Positions 1 through 5,795 of a DNA stretch of 8,443 nucleotides are shown one piece after another. The notes below the pieces were generated by a model. That model was not told where the DNA came from. It worked only from the letters and a program-made list of their open reading frames with translations, and did no database searches. Origin of the DNA: Reyranella sp. GTDB lineage: Bacteria > Pseudomonadota > Alphaproteobacteria > Reyranellales > Reyranellaceae. The stretch is from NCBI GenBank assembly GCA_016780605.1, contig JADHLS010000195.1:1-8443 (forward strand). Reading direction: 5' to 3'. The first letter of the stretch is position 1. Each line of letters opens with the position of its first letter. The position numbers and the translations under genes are program-made.

Positions 1-359
1 GCGTCGGGATCGTTGGCCAGCATGTCGATGGCGCGCGGCAGGACTGCTCCCTGCTCCGGGCGGCAGTCGCCTTCCTTGCAGCGATCGCAGGCGAGCGTGT
101 GCAGCGTCGTCTGCCGCACGCGCGGATCGCTGTCGTCGAGCATCGCAATCAGGTCGGCCAAGACGTCCGGCTCGAGGAAACGATCGAGATACTGGCAGCA
201 CCAGTAGCGAACGTCGGCGTTGTCGTGCCGCAGGCCGCGCCGCACCGCCGGCAGCGCATCGCGGCCGGCCGCCTGCGATTGTCGATACGCGGCCTTCGCG
301 CGATGCGGGATCGCGAGCTCGGCCAGCAGCGAATCGTAGGAACCGGTCGCTGCGGCCAT
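1..359 (-). CDS. HEAT-repeat protein, 3' end beyond the window
   Basis: The first 119 residues are visible and the C-terminus lies off the left edge. After a helical N-terminus, residues 33-60 and 64-92 read as two HEAT/PBS-lyase-type helical repeats (LPAVRRGLRHDNADVRYWC, then LIAMLDDSDPRVRQTTLHTL), each with the typical D-x-(D/R)-V-R turn. A Cys-rich loop, CDRCKEGDC (C90, C93, C98), follows, then a third repeat begins. HEAT proteins of this kind are usually protein-interaction scaffolds; no catalytic motif is visible and no function can be assigned. The ATG lies 7 nt after the amidohydrolase stop, and its Shine-Dalgarno AGGAG overlaps that TAG stop, so translation is probably coupled to the amidohydrolase. 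The fold call is good; the role is unknown. Confidence 0.8.
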   Translation of the reverse strand, partial: MAAATGSYDSLLAELAIPHRAKAAYRQSQAAGRDALPAVRRGLRHDNADVRYWCCQYLDRFLEPDVLADLIAMLDDSDPRVRQTTLHTLACDRCKEGDCRPEQGAVLPRAIDMLANDPD

Positions 360-366
360 CGTGCTC

Positions 367-2061
367 CTAGTGACGCTTCCGGCGCAGCAGCTTGCCTGGC
401 AGGTTGCCGGTCGGCTGGTTGTCGCGCAGCAGCACCTGGCCGTTGACGATGGTGGCCATCATGCCGTCGCACTTCTGCTTCAGCCGCTTGGCGCCGGCCG
501 GCAGATCGGCGACGACCTCGGGCATGTGCGGGCCGACCGTGTCGGGATCGAACACGACGATGTCGGCCGCCAGCCCCTCGCGCAACAGGCCGCGATCGTG
601 GAAGCCGAACTGCGTGGCGGTGTCGTTGGTGATGAGCTTCACCGCCTCCTCGAGCGTGAAGGCCTGCTTCTCGCGCACCCAGTGGCTCAAGAGATGCGTC
701 TGCAGCGAGGAGTCCATGATCTGCGAGACATGGGCGCCGGAATCGGAGAAGGTCACGACCGAGCGCGGATGCTTCATCAGCTCCAGCGCCTCGGCCTGGT
801 CCTCGTTGGCGATCGGCTGGATCATGAAGAACTTCATGTCGCGCTCCAGCGCCATGTCGATCATCAGGTCGACCGGATGGGTGTTCTTCTGGCGCGCCAG
901 CTCGGCCATGCTCTTGTGCGGGCCCTTCATATCGGTCAGGGCGTAGATCCAGTCCCACTTCGGCGGCCGCGCTTCCGCGCCGAGCACGGTCGGGCCCTCG
1001 TAGGGCTTCGACGCGATCTCGACCAGCCGGCGGCGCTTGTCGGCGTCGAGCAGCCACTGCTTCTGCTCGGCCAACGGCAGCTTGCGCATGTCGCGCCACA
1101 TGTCCCACTTGTCGAACGGCAGATGCGTCTCGAAGGAAAGCAGCACGTTCAGCGCCCGGCTGTGCACCTGGGCGAACATGCGCCCGCCCTGCCGGCAGGT
1201 GCGCTCGATGATGTCGAAGGTGGTGCGCCAGGTGCCCGGGTTGGTGCGCCGGCTGAACAGGCCGAAGGTGATCGGCCGGCCGCTCTCGATGGCGAGCTTG
1301 CTCAAGCCCTCATAGTAGGCGCGCGCCTTGTCGCCTTCGGCGCCACGCGGCTCGCCGGCGACCTCGACCATGCCGGCGCCCATCGCCTTGACGAGGGTCT
1401 CGAACTCTTCCCAGGTGGCGAGACGGCTCGCCACCGGCTTGTCGTCCGAGGTCATGTGGCTGGCGCTGCGCGTCGTCGAGAAGCCGTGCGCACCGGCGGC
1501 GATCGATTCGCGGGTGTGATGCACCATCGCCTTGAGATCGTCCTCGGTCGCCTCGTCGGTGAAGGCGCGCTGGCCCATCACGTAGGTGCGCAGCGCGCAG
1601 TGGCCCATGTAGCCCGCGTAGTTGATGCCCTTGGGCAGCGTCTCCAGCACGTCGAGGAACTCGGGGAAGGTCTCCCAGCGCCACTTGATGCCGGCCTTCA
1701 TGGCGGCGCGGCTGATGTCCTCGGCGCGCTCGAGGTTGCGCATGACGAGGTCGGCCTCCTCGCCGCGGCAGGGCGCCAGGGTGAAGCCGCAGTTGCCCAT
1801 CAGCACGGTGGTGACGCCCTGGAAGCAGGAGCTGGTGCCGATCGGATCCCAGAAGATCTGCGCATCCATATGGGTGTGGCCATCGACGAAGCCCGGCGCA
1901 ACGACGCGGCCCTCGGCATCGATCGTCTCTTTCGCCGCGGCGCCGTTGATGCGGCCGATCTCGGCGATCTTGCCGTCCTTGACGCCGATGTCGCCGCGAT
2001 ACCGCGGCAGTCCGGAACCATCGACGATCATGCCGTTCTTGACGACGAGGTCGAATGCCAT
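367..2061 (-). CDS. Amidohydrolase, N-acyl-D-amino-acid deacylase-like (COG3653 type)
   Basis: This is a 564-residue cytoplasmic metal-dependent hydrolase of the amidohydrolase superfamily. The N-terminal beta-sandwich (LVVKNGMIVDGSG) leads to the metal-binding HxH motif HTHMD at 62-66. GVTTVLMGNCGF carries the Cys (C91) that bridges metals in D-aminoacylases, and SDSGAH at 439-444 carries the catalytic Asp (D440). The C-terminus returns to the sandwich (GLAADIVVFDPDTVGPH). Family members hydrolyse N-acyl-D-amino acids or related amides and lactams; the substrate here is unknown. The usual THxR and second histidine motifs of true D-aminoacylases are not apparent: residues 231-236 read MVEVAG and 296-302 FAQVHSR, as in the divergent COG3653 branch. 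The ATG at 2061 was chosen over upstream in-frame codons because GGAGG sits 6 nt before it and family similarity begins there. HEAT-protein translation follows from the same mRNA. Confidence 0.88.
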   Translation of the reverse strand: MAFDLVVKNGMIVDGSGLPRYRGDIGVKDGKIAEIGRINGAAAKETIDAEGRVVAPGFVDGHTHMDAQIFWDPIGTSSCFQGVTTVLMGNCGFTLAPCRGEEADLVMRNLERAEDISRAAMKAGIKWRWETFPEFLDVLETLPKGINYAGYMGHCALRTYVMGQRAFTDEATEDDLKAMVHHTRESIAAGAHGFSTTRSASHMTSDDKPVASRLATWEEFETLVKAMGAGMVEVAGEPRGAEGDKARAYYEGLSKLAIESGRPITFGLFSRRTNPGTWRTTFDIIERTCRQGGRMFAQVHSRALNVLLSFETHLPFDKWDMWRDMRKLPLAEQKQWLLDADKRRRLVEIASKPYEGPTVLGAEARPPKWDWIYALTDMKGPHKSMAELARQKNTHPVDLMIDMALERDMKFFMIQPIANEDQAEALELMKHPRSVVTFSDSGAHVSQIMDSSLQTHLLSHWVREKQAFTLEEAVKLITNDTATQFGFHDRGLLREGLAADIVVFDPDTVGPHMPEVVADLPAGAKRLKQKCDGMMATIVNGQVLLRDNQPTGNLPGKLLRRKRH

Positions 2062-2086
2062 GCGAGTCCTCCGGCGATTTCGCATC

Positions 2087-2114
2087 AGCGTACGCTTCCG
2101 CAGAGTGGGGTCAA
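2087..2114 (-). promoter_or_regulatory. Possible sigma-70-type promoter for the amidohydrolase operon
   Basis: On the minus strand, TTGACC (2114-2109) is followed after 16 nt by TACGCT (2092-2087). This would give a leader of about 20 nt ahead of the ATG at 2061, with room for the GGAGG ribosome binding site. The -35 match is good and the -10 match is poor (3 of 6). It is by-eye pattern matching only. No comparable pair was found for the divergent transporter gene in the same 152-bp gap. Confidence 0.25.
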
Positions 2115-2213
2115 TCGCTGGCCCGCGCATGGCTGCCGTCCTAGGATCGCAAACAACAGGAAAGCCCGAGGAAACATGCAATTCGGCGTCCTCCCGCGGC
2201 AGGCCGAGGCGGA

Positions 2214-3107
2214 GTGACCGCCGGCACCGGAGCTGCGCGATCCAACAACGCGTTAGGTGCCCTGTTCGCCATGCTGGCAACGCTCTGCTACGCCGGCATG
2301 GATTCGATCAGCAAATTCCTGGTCGCAGATCACGCGGTCGGCCAGATCATGTGGATTCGCTGCGCCCTCATCTTCCTGGTCAGCTGGTTCATCGTCCGCC
2401 GTCAGGGCCTCTCAGGCGCGCTGCGAACCACGCGGCCGTGGCTGCAGGTCACGCGCTCGCTGATCCTGATCGTCGAAAGCGCGATCTTCGTGCTCGCCTT
2501 CCGCTACCTGCCACTCGCCGATACCCATGCCGTTGCCGCCACCTCGCCCTTGATCGTGATCGCGCTCGGCGTGCTGTTTCTGGGCGAAAAAGCCGGCCCG
2601 GCGCGCTGGCTGGCGGTGGCGGCAGGCTTCATCGGCGTGTTGCTGATCATCCGGCCGGGCCTGCGCAGCCTCGACTGGCCCGTGCTGCTGCCGCTGATCG
2701 GTGCGCTCCTGTGGGCGAGCTATCAGATCCTGACCAGGCTCGCCGCGCGCCACGATTCGCCCGACACCTCGCTGATCTGGGCCGCGATGGTGCCGCTGAT
2801 CGCCACCACCTTCGTCGGTCCCATCGGCTGGCAATGGCCGACCCTCACGGTCTGGCTGCTGCTGGCGCTGATCTCGGCCATCGGCGCGGTCGGCAACTAC
2901 GCCATGATCAAGGCGCTCGACCATGCCGAGGCCGCCGCCGTGCAGCCCTACAACTACACGCTATTGCTGTGGGCGACGCTGTTCGGCTTCCTGATGTTCG
3001 GCGACATGCCCGACCGCTGGACGATCCTGGGTGCGGCCATCGTCGTGGCGAGTGGCCTCTACACCTGGCACCACGACCGACGGACCACTAGCGCGGCCAC
3101 GCCCTGA
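2214..3107 (+). CDS. DMT-superfamily (EamA) transporter
   Basis: This 297-residue inner-membrane protein has about ten hydrophobic helices, roughly at 13-35, 45-62, 80-97, 103-124, 131-147, 157-177, 186-205, 210-232, 248-264 and 269-286. They form the two tandem EamA domains of the drug/metabolite transporter superfamily. Typical landmarks are VAATSPLIVIALGVLFLGEK at the end of the first half and AAAVQPYNYTLLLWATLFGF in the second. Members export metabolites or amino acids, or take up small solutes; the substrate cannot be read from sequence. The start is a GTG with a modest GAGG 5 nt upstream. An in-frame ATG at codon 20 would cut into helix 1, so GTG is preferred. It is divergent from the amidohydrolase, and its last 20 bp overlap the 3' end of the convergent dehydrogenase. 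Confidence 0.88.
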   Translation: MTAGTGAARSNNALGALFAMLATLCYAGMDSISKFLVADHAVGQIMWIRCALIFLVSWFIVRRQGLSGALRTTRPWLQVTRSLILIVESAIFVLAFRYLPLADTHAVAATSPLIVIALGVLFLGEKAGPARWLAVAAGFIGVLLIIRPGLRSLDWPVLLPLIGALLWASYQILTRLAARHDSPDTSLIWAAMVPLIATTFVGPIGWQWPTLTVWLLLALISAIGAVGNYAMIKALDHAEAAAVQPYNYTLLLWATLFGFLMFGDMPDRWTILGAAIVVASGLYTWHHDRRTTSAATP

Positions 3108-3876
3108 GCGCCGTCAGCCCGCCGTCGATCGGCAGCAGCACGCCGGTCACCCAGCGCGATTCGTCGGATGCGAGATAGACCGCACCGTAGGCGATATCCC
3201 ACGCCGTGCCCTCGGTCTGCATGGGCACCATCTTCTTGCGCCGCTCGCGCGCCTCGGCACCGAGATGCGCCACCATGGGCGTGTGCACCGAACCTACGAT
3301 GATGCAGTTGGCGCGGATGTTCTGCGTCGCATAGTCGGCCGCCACCGACTGGGTGAAGCCGTGCAGGCCGGCCTTTGCCGTCGAGTAGGCGACGGCGCCG
3401 GGGCTGCCCATCAGGCCGACCGCGCCCGCGATCGACGACACCATGATGATCGAGCCGCCGCCGCCTGCCTTCATCTTCGGAATGCAGTACTTGGAGCAGA
3501 GCATGGTGGTGGTGAGATTGGCCTCCAGCACCTTGGCCCAGTCGACCGGCGTCACCGTCTCCGGCGTGCCCGGCGCGCCGATGCCGACGTTGTTGTGCAG
3601 GATGTCGAGGCGACCGTAGGTCTTGGCCGCGAACTCGGCCATGGCTTCGGCCGCCTCGGCCTTGGCGACGTCGCCCGCGAACACCGAGGCCTCGCCGCCC
3701 TCGTCCTTGATCTGCCTGGCGAGCTTTTCGGCGCGCTCGGCGCTGCGATTGACCAGCACCACCTTGGCGCCCTCGCGGGCGAACAGGATGGCCGTCGCCA
3801 TGCCGTTGCCCACGCCCTCGCCGCGCGGCGCCGCACCGGTCACCACCGCCACCTTGCCTGCCAACCGTCCGGCCAT
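3088..3876 (-). CDS. Short-chain dehydrogenase/reductase (SDR)
   Basis: This 262-residue single-domain Rossmann-fold NAD(P)-dependent oxidoreductase has the classical SDR order. The dinucleotide-binding TGAAPRGEGVGNG (13-25) is the longer glycine loop seen in one SDR subgroup. D69 follows in FAGDV, then NNVG at 95-98 (NNAG variant), N120, Ser 147/148 in MVSS, and the YxxxK pair Y164/K168 in YSTAK. GVLLPIDGG closes the fold near 245-253. The Ser-to-Tyr spacing is about three residues longer than usual because of GLMGSPGAV. Asn43-Arg44 after beta-2 (LVNRS), with no acidic residue, favours NADP(H) over NAD; this is inference. The substrate is unknown. The ATG is preceded by GGAGGGGGAG 4 nt upstream. 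It is convergent with the DMT transporter and divergent from the GFA gene. Confidence 0.9.
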   Translation of the reverse strand: MAGRLAGKVAVVTGAAPRGEGVGNGMATAILFAREGAKVVLVNRSAERAEKLARQIKDEGGEASVFAGDVAKAEAAEAMAEFAAKTYGRLDILHNNVGIGAPGTPETVTPVDWAKVLEANLTTTMLCSKYCIPKMKAGGGGSIIMVSSIAGAVGLMGSPGAVAYSTAKAGLHGFTQSVAADYATQNIRANCIIVGSVHTPMVAHLGAEARERRKKMVPMQTEGTAWDIAYGAVYLASDESRWVTGVLLPIDGGLTALRAWPR

Positions 3877-3935
3877 TTCTCTCCCCCTCCTGCGATGCTA
3901 TCTCAGGCGCAAACCTTAGCTGGGAGACTTGCACC

Positions 3936-4430
3936 ATGACCAGCAACACCGAGGCGCCAGAGAACAGATACGACGGCGGCTGCACCTGCCGCGAGGTGCG
4001 CTATCGCATGACGTCCAAGCCGATGTTCGTGCATTGCTGCCATTGCCGCTGGTGCCAGCGCGAGACAGGATCGGCATTCGTGCTTAACGCCATGATCGAA
4101 GCCGACCGCGTCGAGCTACTGAGCGGCCAGCCGGAGATGGTCCTCACACCGTCCGCCAGCGGCAAGGGCCAGAAGATCTGGCGTTGCCCCAACTGCCGCA
4201 TCGCGGTGTGGAGCAACTATCCCGGCGCCGGCGACGCCGTGCGCTTCGTGCGCGTCGGCACGCTCGACAATCCCGACGCGATGCCGCCCGACATCCATAT
4301 CTTCACCATGTCCAAGCAGCCCTGGGTCGTGCTGCCGAAGGACAAGCCGGCCGTGCAAGAGTTCTACGACATCAAGACGACCTGGCCGGCCGAGAGCCTG
4401 GAACGGCGCAAGGCGATCCCGCGGAGGTAG
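3936..4430 (+). CDS. GFA/CENP-V family zinc-binding protein
   Basis: This 164-residue protein belongs to the family named after glutathione-dependent formaldehyde-activating enzyme (Gfa). The zinc-site pattern is complete: GGCTC (C16, C18), CCHCRWC (C35, C37, C40) and CPNC (C84, C87). Also present are the family signatures TGSAFVLNAMI after the second Cys cluster and HIFTMSKQPWVVLP at 121-134. Family members have a beta-rich mss4-like fold. Few have proven activity, so a formaldehyde or glutathione role should not be assumed. The start is the ATG with GGGAG 9 nt upstream, 59 bp from the divergent SDR start. The stop overlaps the ribosome binding site of the RraA-like gene, so the two are almost certainly co-transcribed. 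Confidence 0.9.
   Translation: MTSNTEAPENRYDGGCTCREVRYRMTSKPMFVHCCHCRWCQRETGSAFVLNAMIEADRVELLSGQPEMVLTPSASGKGQKIWRCPNCRIAVWSNYPGAGDAVRFVRVGTLDNPDAMPPDIHIFTMSKQPWVVLPKDKPAVQEFYDIKTTWPAESLERRKAIPRR
4423..4428 (+). promoter_or_regulatory. Ribosome binding site overlapping a stop codon
   Basis: GGAGGT runs into the TAG stop of the GFA gene and lies 6 nt before the ATG at 4435. It fixes the start of the RraA-like protein and indicates translational coupling of the pair. Confidence 0.8.
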
Positions 4431-4434
4431 CGAC

Positions 4435-5007
4435 ATGGCGCTCGCGAAAGCGACCCGCGACAAGCTCTTATCCGTCGGCACCACGCGCATATTAGCGGCG
4501 CTTGCCAAGCACGGCCTGAAGCGACGACCGCTGCCCGGCTTGCGCCCGCTGACGGCGTTCCAGGACACAATTGCCGGCGAAGCGGGCAAGATGATCGACG
4601 CGTTGTCGCCGGGCGGCGTGCTGGTCGTCGAGGACAGCACGTTCTCGGTGCCGGTGGCCCTTCTCGCGCGACGACAGGCGGCCGGCGTCGTGAGTGGCAA
4701 GCCGTTGCGCAATGCCGCCGAGATCGCGCGCGCCGGATTGCCCGCGTGGCACCGTCCGCCTAGTCCTGGCGCGAAAGCGTTGCTGATCGAAGCGGGCGAC
4801 ATCGTGCTCGCCGACCGCAACGGCTTGATCGCGATCCCGGCCAACCTCGCCGAGCAGGTCGCCGAGGAAGCCGTCGAGGCCGTGGCCTACGAAGAGTTCG
4901 TCGCCGAGCAGGTGAGCTCAGGCGGTGGCGTCTACGGCCTGCACATCCCGAGCGGCGACAATGCGCGCCGCGCCTTCGCCGCGTGGCGACGCATCAGGGG
5001 TCGCTAG
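4435..5007 (+). CDS. Shortened RraA-like protein (RraA / HMG-aldolase-like fold)
   Basis: This 190-residue protein resembles the alphaproteobacterial 'ribonuclease activity regulator RraA' group. The N-terminus (ATRDKLLSVGTTRILAALAKHGLK, then LPGLRPL) matches the family's STATLSDAL...GL...GxRPL opening. The core has LSPGGVLVVED and IEAGDIVLADRNGLIAIP (118-135). The tail, YEEFVAEQVSSGGGVYGLH near 152-170, is typical of that group. Relatives are about 220-240 residues. Here the segment after GLRPL (GxAxTxRY... region) and the one before IEAGD (NVPV..GGV) appear absent. The GELL..A motif is not kept, and the usual RD pair reads R92-N93. RraA itself binds RNase E, while other members are class II pyruvate aldolases. 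With these losses, aldolase chemistry is doubtful and the function is unknown. TTA and ATA codons near the 5' end are unusual for the region. Confidence 0.7.
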   Translation: MALAKATRDKLLSVGTTRILAALAKHGLKRRPLPGLRPLTAFQDTIAGEAGKMIDALSPGGVLVVEDSTFSVPVALLARRQAAGVVSGKPLRNAAEIARAGLPAWHRPPSPGAKALLIEAGDIVLADRNGLIAIPANLAEQVAEEAVEAVAYEEFVAEQVSSGGGVYGLHIPSGDNARRAFAAWRRIRGR

Positions 5008-5051
5008 CCGGCGATCTGCATGCACCGCAGTCATTGTTACAGATCTTTGAA

Positions 5052-5078
5052 GGTTTGCAGGGTTTCCGGGGTTTCCGG
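5052..5078. repeat. Three-copy period-9 direct repeat
   Basis: Consecutive units GGTTTGCAG, GGTTTCCGG and GGTTTCCGG are visible; the last two are identical. GGGGT (5068-5072) can also pair with ACCCC (5080-5084) across a 7-nt loop, giving a short hairpin about 60 bp after the RraA-like stop. The following CTTCTCCTGG is pyrimidine-rich but not a true U-tract, so a terminator role is weak. Confidence 0.6.
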
Positions 5079-5232
5079 GACCCCTTCTCCTGGTTCGGCC
5101 TTGGGCTTCAAGAGCCCGATGTCTACTACTCGTTGAGTCCCCGTCGAATTCGGACAGTTCCGCAAATTTCGCAATGGGATTTTGGCGACGGAGCAAGCTG
5201 GCCCCGAAGTATGCCACGTATAGACGATGAAT

Positions 5233-5283
5233 AGAGCGGCAACGCGCGAGCGCTGGCAGTTGGCCGTTGTTGCCAGCCGCTCT
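5233..5283. repeat. Nested inverted repeats with alternative pairings
   Basis: Two overlapping dyads are present. GAGCGCTGGCA (5248-5258) pairs with TGCCAG plus CGCTC (5271-5276, 5278-5282), giving 11 bp with one bulged C at 5277 and a 12-nt loop. Alternatively AGAGCGGC (5233-5240) pairs perfectly with GCCGCTCT (5276-5283) over 8 bp. The 3' arm is shared, so the two folds exclude each other, though the second can retain an inner TGGCA/TGCCA stem. There is no U-run on either side. It could be a bidirectional 3'-end hairpin for the convergent transcripts. Confidence 0.55.
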
Positions 5284-5289
5284 CGGTAC

Positions 5290-5305
5290 AATAACCTATG
5301 TTATT
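5290..5305. promoter_or_regulatory. AT-rich palindrome AATAAC-N4-GTTATT
   Basis: Perfect 6-bp arms are separated by CTAT in an AT-rich island, unusual against the GC-rich background. It looks like an operator half-site pair or a relic promoter element. No gene starts close by on either strand in a sensible orientation, so a regulatory role is speculative. Confidence 0.35.
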
Positions 5306-5316
5306 CACAACGTCAA

Positions 5317-5328
5317 ACACTTTAGTGT
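5317..5328. repeat. Small inverted repeat ACACT-TT-AGTGT
   Basis: Five-bp arms flank a 2-nt centre, 12 bp beyond the stop codon of the minus-strand exported-protein gene. It is too short and lacks the U-run needed for a confident terminator. It may act as an operator-like dyad or simply be chance. Confidence 0.3.
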
Positions 5329-5340
5329 CGTCAGGCGCGA

Positions 5341-5793
5341 CTACTGCAGCCGGCTGACATCGACGACCAGAGCCGCGACGTTGCGTGTGCCCAGCCCGAC
5401 CACAAGGATGTCGGTGTCGACACGCAGGTATTGATGCCCCGCTGGCGACGGCGAGAGCTTGGCGATCAGGCCGGGCGGCGGCGCCTCGGCTTTCACGCCA
5501 TCGGGCAGCGGCTGATCGAGCTTCCAGGGCCGGGCGGTCGGCGCCGGCGGCGCGCTGCACTCCTTGCCCTTGCGCACCAGCGGCGCCGGACAGCGGCCGG
5601 CGGCGATCTCGTCGCGGTAGTAGCCGAAGGCGGCGTCACGGTCGCGCTGCGACACGACCATGTTGAGCGTCGGCAGAGGACGGCTCTCCTTCCCGGGCGG
5701 AGGCGCTGCGGGAGGGTTGGGCTTGGCAGGCTGTGTCTGCGCCATCGCCGGTACGGCAAGCAGCGACAGCAGAGCGATCGACAGGATTCGCAC
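5341..5793 (-). CDS. Small exported RcnB-like/uncharacterised periplasmic protein
   Basis: This 150-residue secreted protein has a clear signal peptide: MR, a hydrophobic core (ILSIALLSLLAVP), then AMA, with likely cleavage after residue 18. A Pro-rich linker follows (KPNPPAAPPPGK). The mature part has two cysteines (C68 in GRCPAPL, C79 in KECS) that could form a disulfide, then WKLDQPLPDGV (90-100), PPPGLIAKL and YLRVDTDILVVGLGT (122-136). From memory this matches small alphaproteobacterial exported proteins related to RcnB/DUF1236, whose function is mostly unknown. The GTG at 5793 is preferred over the TTG at 5808 because GGAAGG lies 7 nt upstream and the signal peptide then starts with MRILS. 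It begins 2 nt after the stop of the second hydrolase, so it is translationally coupled to it. Confidence 0.75.
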   Translation of the reverse strand: MRILSIALLSLLAVPAMAQTQPAKPNPPAAPPPGKESRPLPTLNMVVSQRDRDAAFGYYRDEIAAGRCPAPLVRKGKECSAPPAPTARPWKLDQPLPDGVKAEAPPPGLIAKLSPSPAGHQYLRVDTDILVVGLGTRNVAALVVDVSRLQ

Positions 5794-5795
5794 GT

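Larger units (their letters stand above)
5008..5340. other. 333-bp gap without a convincing gene, between convergent genes
   Basis: The segment lies downstream of the RraA-like gene (plus) and of the exported-protein gene (minus), so it should act as a shared 3' region. Open frames cross it on both strands (for example plus 4983-5234), but none has a ribosome binding site or recognisable domain, and the longest overlap neighbouring genes. It is visibly less GC-rich than its surroundings, especially 5140-5190 and 5285-5330. It contains a period-9 repeat at 5052-5078, a small hairpin GGGCT/AGCCC at 5103-5117, and three inverted repeats between 5233 and 5328. No U-rich terminator tail follows any of them. 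It may be a degenerated gene or element remnant, or purely a 3' regulatory region. Confidence 0.6.

Noticed and set aside
361..2217. A 618-codon open frame on the plus strand, antisense to the amidohydrolase
   Set aside because: The translation is low-complexity, rich in His, Arg, Gly and Ala, with no domain. It mirrors the GC-rich codon pattern of the opposite strand, where a recognisable enzyme with a good ribosome binding site lies.
3877..3935. Divergent promoter pair between the SDR and GFA genes
   Set aside because: A promoter must lie near here, but no -35/-10 pair with reasonable spacing and match could be pointed to on either strand.
3031..3939. A 302-codon plus-strand frame opposite the dehydrogenase
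   Set aside because: It is Arg/His-rich shadow translation with no motif. The opposite strand carries a complete SDR with all catalytic residues.
4116..4844. A 242-codon minus-strand frame across the GFA and RraA-like genes
   Set aside because: It crosses two coupled plus-strand genes with clear family motifs and has no ribosome binding site or recognisable domain.
5103..5117. GGGCT-TCAAG-AGCCC hairpin as a rho-independent terminator
   Set aside because: The stem is only 5 bp (7 with wobbles) and no T-run follows on either strand.
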